The notes under the pieces: model-generated | The model's input: only the letters and a program-made list of their open reading frames with translations | What the model was told of the DNA's origin: nothing | Database searches by the model: none | Source of the DNA: Gymnogyps californianus | Taxonomy: Eukaryota > Chordata > Aves > Accipitriformes > Cathartidae | Direction of reading: 5' to 3' | Assembly (NCBI RefSeq): GCF_018139145.2 | Contig: NC_059471.1 | Span: 212,803,494 to 212,867,493 of the forward strand | Length of the DNA stretch: 64,000 nucleotides | Shown here: piece by piece, positions 1-11,170 of the stretch | Layout of the letters: the number at the start of each line of letters is the position of its first letter | Position numbering within the stretch: the first letter of the stretch is position 1 | Position numbers and translations under genes: made by a program

Positions 1-1826
1 GCTCTTACAGAAAAAATTTTGCATCCCTAATGTGGAAAGATAGTGTAGAGGAAAAATAACTTGCAATACCAAATGAATAAAGCTGTTCTAAAAAATAAAA
101 TAAAAAAAAAAAAATCTTTGAACATCCAGGTCCTTCCACACAAAAGTAGAATTAAATGAAAATCAAAACTGGTCCAAATTATATCAAGGCTTGCTATGCA
201 CGTAATGCAGTTCGCCATCTATATATTTTCAGGTGTACTATCCAACTTCAGAAAGTTTGAATTACAACATACAAAAGATCTTATGATCTTGAAATCTTCA
301 GGACCCTGTCTTTTCTGGTCAGTCTAATCTAATCCTTTACCTCAGGGATATGTCTGAATTTATCTTTGATCACCATTGCATCAAGCTCCCAGGAATTAAA
401 TGAGAATCTTGTTACATTAAAACAAAGTTGTTTATAATCAACCATGCACAAGCTGTTGGTATGGCTAGCTGCCACAGAAATCAAGGTTAAAACAGGCTAG
501 GCTTACAGCTGAAATATAACTAATATGACATTATTCTTTCAGACATTTGGTTAGGCTGACAAATTTGTAACTCTGTAATTTACACAATGTCCCCATGACA
601 TGTGGCAGTACAGCTATTGTGTACGGAGATTTTTATCATGGGAAGGAGGGGGAGGAAGCCTACATTTCCCTAATGCAAATCTTTCCCCTAACAATTTTGG
701 AATGCATGCTGGCTTGCTAAAGTATACAATTTACCTATCTGAGAGTAGATGAAGTTCAAATGGTGATGGATAATTATTTTAATGCAATGCAAAATCACCC
801 CGTGGAACTCGTCGGTCCAGAAAGTGGTTAAGATACCATATATAATACTGTTAAATAAAAGTATATTCTTTATTAACACAAGGCTTGAAAGATTTATTCT
901 TTCTTTTGACTCATGCATTGCATCAATAAAGAAAATGCTGTTAGAATTCAGTATTAGGAAAGAAAATTCAATTAGTAGGATTTTAACACCCTTGTATAAC
1001 ACAGGAATTGTCTCATGGGATCAGACGGGAGTTTTTTATATGACCTTCCATCCCTAAGAGGTACAAAGAGCCTACACAGATAGAGAGATGTTGCCAAATA
1101 AGGAAAGATTCTTCTCGACCTCAAACAGTAGTTGGCCAAAGCGTGAGGACTTATGTCCTTCCCCATCCATTTTAATCCTATCTAATTGTAGATGTTCTCA
1201 TCATCCATAAAAATAATTTTTTTTCCAATTCTAAGCATTGGCCTCCATGGTATCTACTGGCACAGTATCCTGCGAGCTAATTGTCATGTGGGTTATTGGT
1301 TTCAAATCTCTCACGAGATTTTTTTTTTTTTTCCCCTTTGTGTTATGACAAAATTCAAACAACAAAAGCCTAAATCACCATTTCTGAGAAGTGCTTGTTA
1401 TTCTGTACAATTCTTTGCCTCCGTAATTAAACACTCCTCATAAGGAAATCCTTCTAGGTCTGAAATTATTAGCTAACTATTGCTGGAACTCCTCGGTTAA
1501 AGCACATTTTTTATCATCTTCCTGAAGGAATTAAAAATTGGCTGCTACTACTGAGAAGATACAAAGATACCATATATAGGTAACTGCTCTGTTCCAGATC
1601 ATCACATCTTAAGAAACCATCATACATACTGATTATACAGCTTCCTCCCTGCAAAGCTGATTTTATTCAGTTGTGCCACACTAAGCTTCCAGCTGCTGAA
1701 GAAAGAAAAAAAATGCCCAACCCTTTGCTGCTGAACTAGTTCTGCTTTCCCATCCCACTTTCACCATGTAGATTTGTGCAAACTTCCTGTGTGGTCTGAC
1801 TGCTGTTGTGTATTATGAGAACAAAT

Positions 1827-1847
1827 GGGGGGCGGGAGGAGGGGGGG
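1827..1847 (+). repeat. G-rich block, possible G-quadruplex
   Basis: Twenty-one bases contain G tracts of 6, 3, 2 and 7 broken by single C or A bases. Splitting the 7-base tract gives four short G tracts, so a plus-strand G-quadruplex is possible. The surrounding DNA is AT-rich, which makes the block stand out. No promoter or CpG island accompanies it. Confidence 0.4.
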
Positions 1848-3066
1848 AATGCAGAACTCATTCTTTCCTCCAAATTGTCATGTTTTGTGATGTCGCAACC
1901 TGGAGCCCAGCATTGTTTCATGTCCAAATCACAAGCTCACTGTATACGTGGCTCATTTTCACCAATAGAGCTTGTTTTCCCCCTGTTGTTATAGACTGTA
2001 TTTTCATAATATCTGCTTAAATTTAATCCACAACCTGAACTGCCAATACACGACGTACAATCAACCCTGTAATAACTTGCAGAGAGTTTAATGGGAAAAC
2101 AAGCCAACAATTAGTACAGTCAGATTAATACAGGTACACGGTACATTCAAGCTAGGTTTTTATACATTACAGGGCATTTTGTTTTAAGGTGTTTTGTTTT
2201 TCGTAAACAGTGACTATGATGTTTTTTCTGGAAATTAACTGAAGTCTTCTCCTAGGACTTTTCGGCTATGATGCCTGCCCAGTAAACATCTGTAACTGTA
2301 GCAAAAATAATTCTGGCAAAGGTAACTTCTTATCTACATGTAAACAAGATAAAGTTATGCCTCCTGGAATAAGACCTGCAGCTTCATCCATGCTCATTCT
2401 TCTTGTTGCCTTTATGCAGCTGTACCAATGCGAACAACATGAATTTTATTTGCAGTGGATCAAAGTCTTTGTGCTATTTTGTCACTGCAAGAATAATTAC
2501 CTATTTTTGTTGTTGGACACTCTGCTGTGCATGGTTGTACAGTATCTACAGATAAGACAGAGAAGAAAGGATGTGAAGTGCAATAACTGCATCCCAGACT
2601 CATACCAATAAAAAAGTTCAGATTGTAGCTTACTATAGAAAATATGGGTAGAGAGGGTACTTTTAAATTAGGGGACCTCTTAATAAGAGAGTAACTTGCT
2701 TTTTCTCTGGGGTGTGGGGGTGGAGAGCTGACACTGCTTTTAAATTCTTCTTATGAGAAGAGTGAGAGTAAGGATGTAAGAGAAGACCTCAAAGTCCACA
2801 TAAAATAGTGATCTAGCCAGCTCTGAGGCATCATGTAACAAGACTCTGCAGTTGAACTTGTAAGACCCACGTGCACGACGTAAGCTCTCATTAACCACAG
2901 ATTTTAATGAATCTCACGGCATCAGAGCAATTTACTGCCCACAGATGTAGCTGGAACTCTCAGCGAACAGCAGGGAGACCTGAACTCAGTCTAAGAGCAG
3001 TCCCAGAGCTATATGTGGGAATCATGTTGTTCTGGGTTAAAAATACAAACTGCTTTTGCAGGAATT

Positions 3067-3148
3067 AAAAAAAAAAAAATAAAAAAAAATCCCTTTGCAA
3101 AAATCAGGAAACTTTCAGCTCAAATGGGTAGCAAAAAAAAAAAAAAAA
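3067..3148. repeat. A-rich low-complexity tract
   Basis: Three poly(A) runs (13, 9 and 16 bases) lie within 82 bases, separated by ordinary sequence. They could be the tail of an old plus-strand retrocopy, but I recognise no retrotransposon body immediately upstream. I call it simple sequence only. Confidence 0.7.
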
Positions 3149-3558
3149 GTCTATAATACAGCAAGTTTGGTTTCTCCTATCACCACTTTCCAATTATTTA
3201 AAGTTGGTATGCAGCTTACATAGTTAGTTTACACAGCTTGTCTGCAACCTAGGATGTCATAGGTTTAGGTTTGTTAATAGATGATGCTAAATTTATTAGT
3301 CTACTTGAATGCTGACTAAAGAGCAAAGAGCTAGGTCATCTGTTTCTTTCAAATACAGGAAAAAATAACTAGAAAATTGAAACTTAATGTAACCTTATTC
3401 CCAAGAGCTTTTTAGAGTCCAGACGTCAGAGTGAAACTGGGCATCGACAGGCTGGAATTAATTAATACAGTAAGTGCTCTGACCAAGACACTTTTTTCCT
3501 ATTAGATCCAGAAACTTTATGTATAAAAAGGAAGTTATCAAGTCTTCTGCAAAAGACA

Positions 3559-3644
3559 TGGGGCCCAATTCCCAGCTACTCTAATCCAGTAGATCTTGCT
3601 CAATGGAGCTTTGTCAGTTTATGTCAGCTGGAAATCTAACCCCA
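3559..3644. mobile_element. Palindromic MITE-like interspersed element, copy 1
   Basis: The two ends are imperfect inverted repeats (3559-3590 and 3613-3644), matching at about 18 of 32 positions without gaps and sharing the core TTnCCAGCT. The centre contains CTCAATGGAGC. This layout resembles a non-autonomous palindromic repeat that I know from turtle, crocodile and bird DNA, where a central CATTGACTTCAATGG-like motif is flanked by arms ending in GGGxCAAATTC. A related copy lies near 35.06-35.15 kb. No transposase or clear target duplication is visible. The family name is not assigned. Confidence 0.45.
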
Positions 3645-6414
3645 AAAGTCACATGAAAGACCCTGCCAATTAATTCCTGTTGGAGTCAATGAAAGTTTAC
3701 ATCAGTGTTTAAATACTTTTCTCCCCATCACCCCATTTGAGACCTTTAATACTTATCTCCCCCTTCCGAGCCCATAATTCTTCCTAGGCTACATAAATCC
3801 TTTATTTTGGCAAGTCCAGCTGAAATTTGACCCCAGTCAACAACATTTTGCAACTCTTGGCAAGGTCAGAGTTTTCTGACAAGGGGGAAGTCCAAGGGCT
3901 GCAGAGACACCCACCAGCCTCAGCAGTGCCAGCTACTGGTGGGGCTGAAATTCTTCCCTGAGATCACACCAGGGCAGAAAGGATGTCCAGCTGAAGTATC
4001 AAGTTAGCAAACATGCCCAGGAGCTCTACTGGCAGAACATGTAAAAATTAAGGCTCAAATGCATAACACGGATCATGGACCCAGTACTTCTTGAAGGAAG
4101 TCCTGTGGAAAGCCATACAAACCTCCCAGGGACTAGAAACCACCTCTGATTAATATGCAGTAACCCCTTGCTTGCTTAAAGCAAAGATTAATTACAGCCT
4201 AAGAGACTGAGAAGTAAAATTCATCCTACAAATGCTTGAAGGTGAATTTAGCTACTATTTGCAGAATTAGGGAGTCTCGGCTTGAAATCTGCCAGTGCCT
4301 CCTGGTTCAGGATGAGTGTAATGGGAAGAGTAGTGCTGGGGTGACACATGTAGATTAACTCACTTATATATTTATAACCTATTCTTTGTGGAGAAAGATT
4401 ATTAAGTCCACATATTTTTCAGAACTGGAATGTCCACCGCTTCAAAGACTCACTTGAAGTCCTTCCTATAATACATCACTGTTTTCTTTGGGACCTGGAA
4501 ACCAAGAACCCTATTTAAAACTAAAAGTCTTAAAACTAAAGAAAAAACTAACCTCTCCCTCCTTTTACTTTAAAGCTTTCCATAGTATCTTATAAATTCT
4601 TGGATGGAATATGCTTAATCAAATCACTTAAAAGTCATACCAAGATTTCCAACCCCAACTAAGTTCTGGCTCCATTGCTCTACTACTTTAATACATAAAT
4701 GTAGTCTGCAGTTCAGGTACGTTAAGCTGAGAATCAGTCTTCCACTACTGAAGATTCTTGCAAAGTTAACTGAACAAGTAAATTAATTTTTTAACAGATA
4801 CAAATTATCTATATAAAGCATTTCTTGAAGATAACCGGCTACAGATAATTTAACTTGACATCTGAAAAAGAAAAGAAAAAAATCTAGCACAACTGACATG
4901 ACAGAATTTTCCAATAATCTGAAATCCACACATTCAACAAAAGAGAGAGATAGTACAATTATTGTGATAATCACTGGAGCCTCCCAATATTTCTACCTTT
5001 AGAAAATATTCAGTTTTAAAACTCAGTTGGAAAAAACAAATGAACAACAACAAAAAGCCAGTATCTGCAGATCAACAGGAGTTCAGTAACAAAGTGGTCC
5101 ACTACTACCAGCTTGGGACCAACTCAAGAACAAATATCCTGTAATGAATGATCAGAACGAACTTTGTATGCAAGGGATGCACGAACTTTCCCAGATGAGG
5201 AACCTCTTCCACTTGTGATGAAACATGGGGAAACACACACAGTCAAAGAAAAGGCATCTGAGAAAGTTATATAGAAATGCAATTCATATGAGGGTGGGTT
5301 TTTTTATTATTAAGGAAAATTAGAGTATAATCAGTAAAAGCATGTTCAGCTGCTCATATAAAAGAGGTTGGATGGTAACATTTCGGTTATGCTAAGAATT
5401 TTTTTAGTACCACAAGGCATTTTTCAGGAGTATTAGAGCTCCTGAAGTCTGAACAGGTTCCTTGGGAGACAGTGATACCCACCACACAGCACCCACAGGG
5501 AACAGTTAGAACATTTTCCTTACAGATAAGAAATTCAGCTCCTGCTCAGGTCAAGCAAAGGAAAATCTTCTGGATCTTGATGTAAAGACCCAGCAAGAGA
5601 GACTGCAAATCTCCTTGGTTTCACGTTCCTTTGCTCCGCCCTTGGTATGACACCTTGAGACTAGCAGGGGTGCAAGAGACCTTTAATGAATCTCTCTTGA
5701 ACAAAACAAAGCCTGTTATATAGGCAATGCTGTAATAATGACCGCTGAAATAATAGCTACTAGAAGAGGATTCATTGCTTTAATGACACCCCTCCATGGG
5801 GTCAGCGGGGTACACTACCGGTGGCTGGCAAAATGCCGTGTGGCACAGGTATCGCTGAATGAAGGTGATGAAACACAGGGGAGTAAAGTTGCATGTCAAC
5901 TGGGGAGGGGATTAGAAAAATGAAGGAGAGCAAGAAATGAGCCTATGAAAAGAATTATTCACATGTGCAGCCATCAGACATGAAAAGAGCAGCTAGGCAG
6001 AGAAGGAACTGCATACCAAAGGAGAGACTAAGCTTGGAGGGGGGGTTAATAAAGCAGAACAGTAACTGAGCTTACAAATTTTTATAAAAGGCTACTGAAC
6101 AGAAGCATCACACACACAAAAATAAAACCCCAAAGGGGAAAAATAAGAAATCCAACCCCCCAAGCTAAGTAATTTGCCATTAGGCAAAGCTCAGCCAGAT
6201 CATTCAGCTCTGGGTTCCAGGCTTCAACCAGCTTCAGCCTAACAACCTTCTTGGAAAAAAGCTGGTGCATGTGAGGAATTTGAGTGGCTTGTCTGTGGAG
6301 CTGCCTTGCAAAGGGAGAAATACTGAAGAAAGGGTTTTAGTAAATAAGCATGGAATTACTTGTTCTCAAAAGAGTTAAATTCTAGTTTCAGTTAAGTAAA
6401 TTATTTTTATGAGG
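3645..6414. other. Single-copy non-coding stretch
   Basis: No exon-like or repeat-like signal that I can support. The stretch is AT-rich and its open frames have no recognisable content. Confidence 0.55.
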
Positions 6415-6675
6415 GCAGGCGGTGAAAAGCCCAGCCGAAGGCTGAGCCCCCACTACTGTGGGCTCTATACGGACAGAGCCGTACATCTCTATAGTCATGA
6501 AAAGTTTATAGCCAAAGTAGATAAGACAGGTATTAACAACTCCATTTTACTGGTGGGAACTGAGGCACACAGAGATTAAGTAACTCATCCAAACTGACAC
6601 AGAAAGCCTGGGAAAAGCTTGAAATTATAACCTTATCTCTCAAGGCACAATGTAATGCTGCCGCTGCCCGGTTAC
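6415..6675 (-). mobile_element. MIR-type SINE, reverse orientation
   Basis: The segment GAACTGAGGCACACAGAGA at about 6558-6576, followed by TTAAGTAACTCATCC, is the reverse complement of the conserved MIR region that reads as CTCTGTGCCTCAGTTT in the sense direction. The sequence before it (about 6440-6530, with a degenerate AGCCCCCACTACTGTGGGCTCTATAC) matches the distal part of the longer amniote MIR variant. The sequence after it (AAAGCCTGGGAAAAGCTTGAAATTATAACC) matches the GAGCTGGAATTGAACCC-like end. Divergence is high, as expected for this old family. It has no coding capacity. Confidence 0.75.
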
Positions 6676-9600
6676 CTTTCCTTTCTACAGGCAATTTCCT
6701 CCTTATTTCAGTTCCACTGAGTGCAGAACTAGAGAAAGCTTAAAATTTGCAATGGGTTAGTTATGAAAGAGCTGCAGAGATCTACAGAAGTACATTAGGA
6801 CTTTCATTGATTCAAGAGATCAAGATGATGAAACGGTAGATGAAAGTCAGTATGATTAAGTAATGCATTTAGGAAAGTATGATCCTGTTTTTACCTGCAT
6901 CCTGCAACACGTGCGTCCATGTAACTGGATGTCACTAATCACCAGTCAGGAATGAAATTTTGGGGTATACGAGATGCAGAAACAACACAACCTGCCTCTC
7001 CCCTCAAAAGAAAGGAACCTGAACTCAATGTCTCAAGGCCTTAGCAGGGAAACCACTCCAAAGAGCTACCACGTGTCCCAAAACGTGGATGCAAGACAAA
7101 TTTACATGTAAAAAAGCCCTTCCAGTGCATTGCTTTGTTAGCATAGATGCAACCAGTGTGTCAAACCATAGAATTTCTTTGCTGCAAGACGTTGTGGGCT
7201 CAAACTTAAAACTGCAAAACCAGTCAGATAAATTCATGGAGGAAGTGTTCATCAAGAAAAAGACATCACTGCCGGCATAGGAAGTCCCTGAACTGCAAAT
7301 CTCTGGTGGCTGGGAGAGTGTTACTACACACTTACCATCATAGACTCTTGCTCGGCATCTGTGTTGCTGGCGTAGTAATTTTATATTACGTTTTAGGGGT
7401 TAGGGCAATTTAAACAATTAGGCAAAGGAACATAGCAGCAATGGTGAGTGAACCGCTTTGTGACAGAGCATTCATTTGAATTGGATGGTTAAATCCCCCA
7501 TAAAGCACTTGGAAGATTTAACAACTCACGTCCAGATGAACAAGATGTAATAAGCTTGTATAGAGGCTTGATACGAAAGGTGGATTGTTTTTAGTAAAAC
7601 AGTGGAGAAGAACCTCTTACTGAAAAGAATGATATTGAATTTTAATCAGGGGAAAATAAAGATGCAAGCATAAATCTGCACAGGCTTAGAGAAGGACTAG
7701 ATGACTTTCTCAGCCATCAACAATGGATGCAGGAGCCTGTTACATCCTAATCTGCTATTTTCTGTTATCTTTACTTTTTCAATCACCCCATATATCCTGC
7801 CTTTTTAAGAAAAAAAGCCAAACAAAAGAAACCTGCCAGTATTGTCCTCTACAAAGTGCAGAGGAAGCACAGCTACAAAAGAGGAAAAAGTGATTAAAAA
7901 CTCATACTTCAATATAGCTGGCCCTAATTTTTCATCCCAGTATTACTCACTTGAGTGATTATAGAGTTACATGTTCAAACTGAAAGCAGAGGAATCCAGA
8001 CTATGTTTTGCTGCTCATATTTTATATATTAGAGCTTAGTAACAACCATCGTTCTCCTCGTGACACTCATCTGTGTCATGACTTGAGACTCATGTGACCC
8101 TCACTAACATGCCTTTCAGTGCCATCTCTGACATGATCTGTATTTTGGAGGGTTAACTGGAAAATAATTTCTTAAGTGTGTTTTTAGTTCTTACAAGATA
8201 CGCACAGCCTCTTTCACGCATATTTATTTTTTTTAAAGCGAGCATATTGTGGCAATTATGGGGGAATTTGTATTCTCCACTGACATCTGAAATTCCATTA
8301 TCTGTATTTCATGGTGGCGATGGAGCCCAGCATTATGTCCCTGGGCCAAACTTTCAGGGCTTGTTTTCTTTTGTTTTTGAGTAGTGACTGGAGACAACAT
8401 TGTTCAAGTCCTCAAAGTAAAGCACATGTGAAATAATTTTTTTTACCCCTTTTTCTGAACAGTAGTTCTGTGTTGGGGTCTGTATCTTAACTGATCTGTT
8501 CAGATACTGAATACAATACAGGATGCCTTATCTTAAGCTTTGCTAAAATGGAAAGGCAAAAGCCAAAACAGGAACAAGACTCGCATCACTACCGTCATCT
8601 CTGTTTATTGTTCTGTGCCAACAACTGAATTTGAGCTGTCCTGTGTACTTTCCTCCCCCCTTCCCCAATTTGAAGACCTTGAAGCTATTTAACCCATCTT
8701 AATCCACATGCAATCACAGGAGCGGGGTGCGGGGATAGGATTATTTGCCCAAAATAGCTCATAACACAAACACCAACAAGGCTGAAATTGCTCCTCCTGG
8801 ACTGACTTGCCAAGCACGAACAAAAACTTTTTTCCTGAAAAGCCAAACCATTTACAGGCTGTTTGGATGGTGTGTGTGGTGGGAAAAGGCATTTTGGAGA
8901 GAACATTTGAATTGGTACATCCGCCTGACACATGACGTGTTCCAAACAAGATGTTCCCAACTCCACTAGCCAAGTTGTATGGGCCAGTTCAATAGGACTT
9001 GTGAAATTCAGGTCATCTGTATGCAGAGCAGTACAGCAAGATTTGCTGCTTCACAGACTGTAAGGTGACGGCTCATCTGAGTGAAAACTCCTACTCTTTG
9101 CTTGCATTTCACCTTGAGGTTGCGAAGTCAAGTTAAAAACAACTTTTTTTTCCCAGCAATAAGCCATAGAAAGGTCACATACTTCTTCAGAGAGGAATGC
9201 AAAGGGGTACAAGGTCTTCCCTGTATAGGTAACTCATGTGATTTATAGTGCTGCATTTAGCCTTGTTGGAGCCAAATTAAGGGAGAAAAGCAACAGAGGA
9301 GACGTGGCCTTGAGGAATATTTTTTTTTCTCCTTTTTGTGCCTCTCCTTGCCAGGCTACTGCTCTGCTTTTGCTGTTGTAGGGGTCCAGAGCGTAGGCTC
9401 TGGCTTCAGAAACAGCAACCAAAGCTGTCCCTGTCACGTCTGAGGAACAAAACCACATCCCAGAAGTACAGGGGAAGCTTTGAACAGGGACTAGAGACAT
9501 CTCTGGAGTCACAGTAGCTAATCTCAGTCTCTCTTATGCACTAGTGGGGCTAGATCCCAACTCCCGTGTCATTTTGGAGACAGGTAAATGGGATTTCTGT

Positions 9601-11140
9601 GTCTGCAGAGGGCTGGGCAAGCACACACCATTTGCCAGTAAGGCTCTGAAGGATTTTAAAAAGGCCTGAAGTTTTGCCAGCCTCTCCTGGCTCCAAGGAG
9701 TACAACAGACACGGCACTTATTCTAGTCACGCTATGAAAAGTGAGAAGGCATCTATAAGGGAAGATCAGGCAGCACTGTGTTAATGTCAAAGCATAGATC
9801 TTATGCTGGGAGTTTATCTGAAAAGAGACAAACAGGAGGAAAAAAAAAAAATCCATGAGCTCTCACAGGTTACTTTCCAATAACTTTAATATTCAGATCA
9901 CTATCAAGAAATCCACTGAAAGAAAATATTTTCTGAGGCGGGTTTTATTCTGCACATTAAACTGTGTTTAGAGCCCGGGAGTTCCTCCTCCCTTGCTGTA
10001 ACGTGAAGCCAGTGGGTGCTGCGACTTGCCAGAAGTATTGCAACTCTCACTGTCCTACCACAGACAGACACAAAGAAAGAGGGAGGCCTGATGTAATATT
10101 ATATATACACACCGTATTGCCATTTATTTAATACCTCTGCCAGCTCTCCCAGCCCTGCCGGGTGAAGTCCAGCAAAATCCCCTGCCATCCTCCAACGCCA
10201 CCTCTCCTGCCTGTTAGGCTCCACCACCAGCCACAGCCTTGCCTGTTGTTATATTGTGCCTTTTCCTTTATTATTACCTTTATTTGGAAGGCAGAGGATG
10301 TGCTTCTAGGGCATTTAGGGAGCAGGGCAGAGGAGCTAAAGCTCAGCTGGGATGGAGGTAACCAGCACCAAGCAGCCCACAGCCGCTCTGAGCCCCTGGG
10401 AATTATTAAGCCCCAATGCAGTTATTTCCATCTGCCTCCATGAGATCTGCATCCTTCAGTCATTTTCCCAGCTAAGCAGGTCTCAAACTGTGAGCAAGTC
10501 ACAGAATAAATTACAGGGGGTGCACAAGGAAAACAAAATTAAGTATTTGCCACCATAGGACATTACTCTCAAGCTGATTGTAGCTTTTGCTACGGCATTT
10601 CATTTGGGTCTTAAAGAATTGCTTTGTGCCACCTAAGAGAAACACACAGAAACACTCCTCTATTTCTTATAAATATTAGCTACAGGTTCCCTTGATACAT
10701 GGAGGGGAGACACTAAAAGCAATAAGCTCAGAGGCGTCGAACAGGCTGGAAGTTGACCTGCAGAAGAGGAACTAAAATTTATAAGAAAAGGTAGAAGTGG
10801 CATTAAAATTTAATAAGTCGCAAGCCATATGAGCTGCATGTTGACTTCTAGCTTTTTTTTTTTGACTATCAGTGATCATTTACTTATATGACATACTGCC
10901 TTTTCCCACCTCGTAACCCTCTGCATCCTGCAGTTGATCTGCACAATGTCACGTCTGTACAGAGTTGCTGCTGTAATCATATGCAATAACTGCACAAAGA
11001 AATGTCCAGTAAAATTGACTTAATCACATCTTCGATCTACTCTGTGCCCATATAGCTATAATCTCCAGATTCACACACAAAGTTGGGAAACTTCAGTCAT
11101 GCTGTAGGGAAAAAGTGCCAGGGAGATATTTCTTCTACAG
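6676..11140. other. Single-copy non-coding stretch
   Basis: No supported gene. It contains a 7-bp perfect stem at 9386-9403 and several short A or T runs. Overlapping opposite-strand frames at 8.69-8.97 kb look like chance open frames in a slightly GC-richer patch. Confidence 0.55.
9386..9403. repeat. Short perfect inverted repeat
   Basis: CCAGAGC (9386-9392) and GCTCTGG (9397-9403) are perfect reverse complements separated by a 4-base loop. It is a compact GC-rich stem in AT-rich DNA. I see no T-run or gene end next to it that would give it a function. Confidence 0.5.
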
Positions 11141-11170
11141 TCATGTAAACACATCATGTAAACACATCAT
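11141..11170 (+). promoter_or_regulatory. Tandem forkhead-type motif pair
   Basis: The 13-bp unit TCATGTAAACACA occurs twice head to tail (11141-11153 and 11154-11166), followed by TCAT. Each unit contains TGTAAACA, the canonical forkhead (FOX) core RYAAAYA. Perfect duplication gives two same-facing sites 13 bp apart. Whether any FOX factor binds here is unknown. Slippage duplication without function is also plausible. Confidence 0.35.

Larger units (their letters stand above)
1..3558. other. Single-copy AT-rich non-coding stretch
   Basis: I see no supported gene here. Open frames are short and overlap on both strands, as expected by chance. The stretch holds homopolymer A runs (3067-3079, 3081-3089, 3133-3148), a T run near 1320-1332 and a G-rich block at 1827-1847. 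A frame open from about 2251 to 2611 is preceded by a splice-acceptor-like tract, but its length is within chance for this base composition. Confidence 0.6.
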
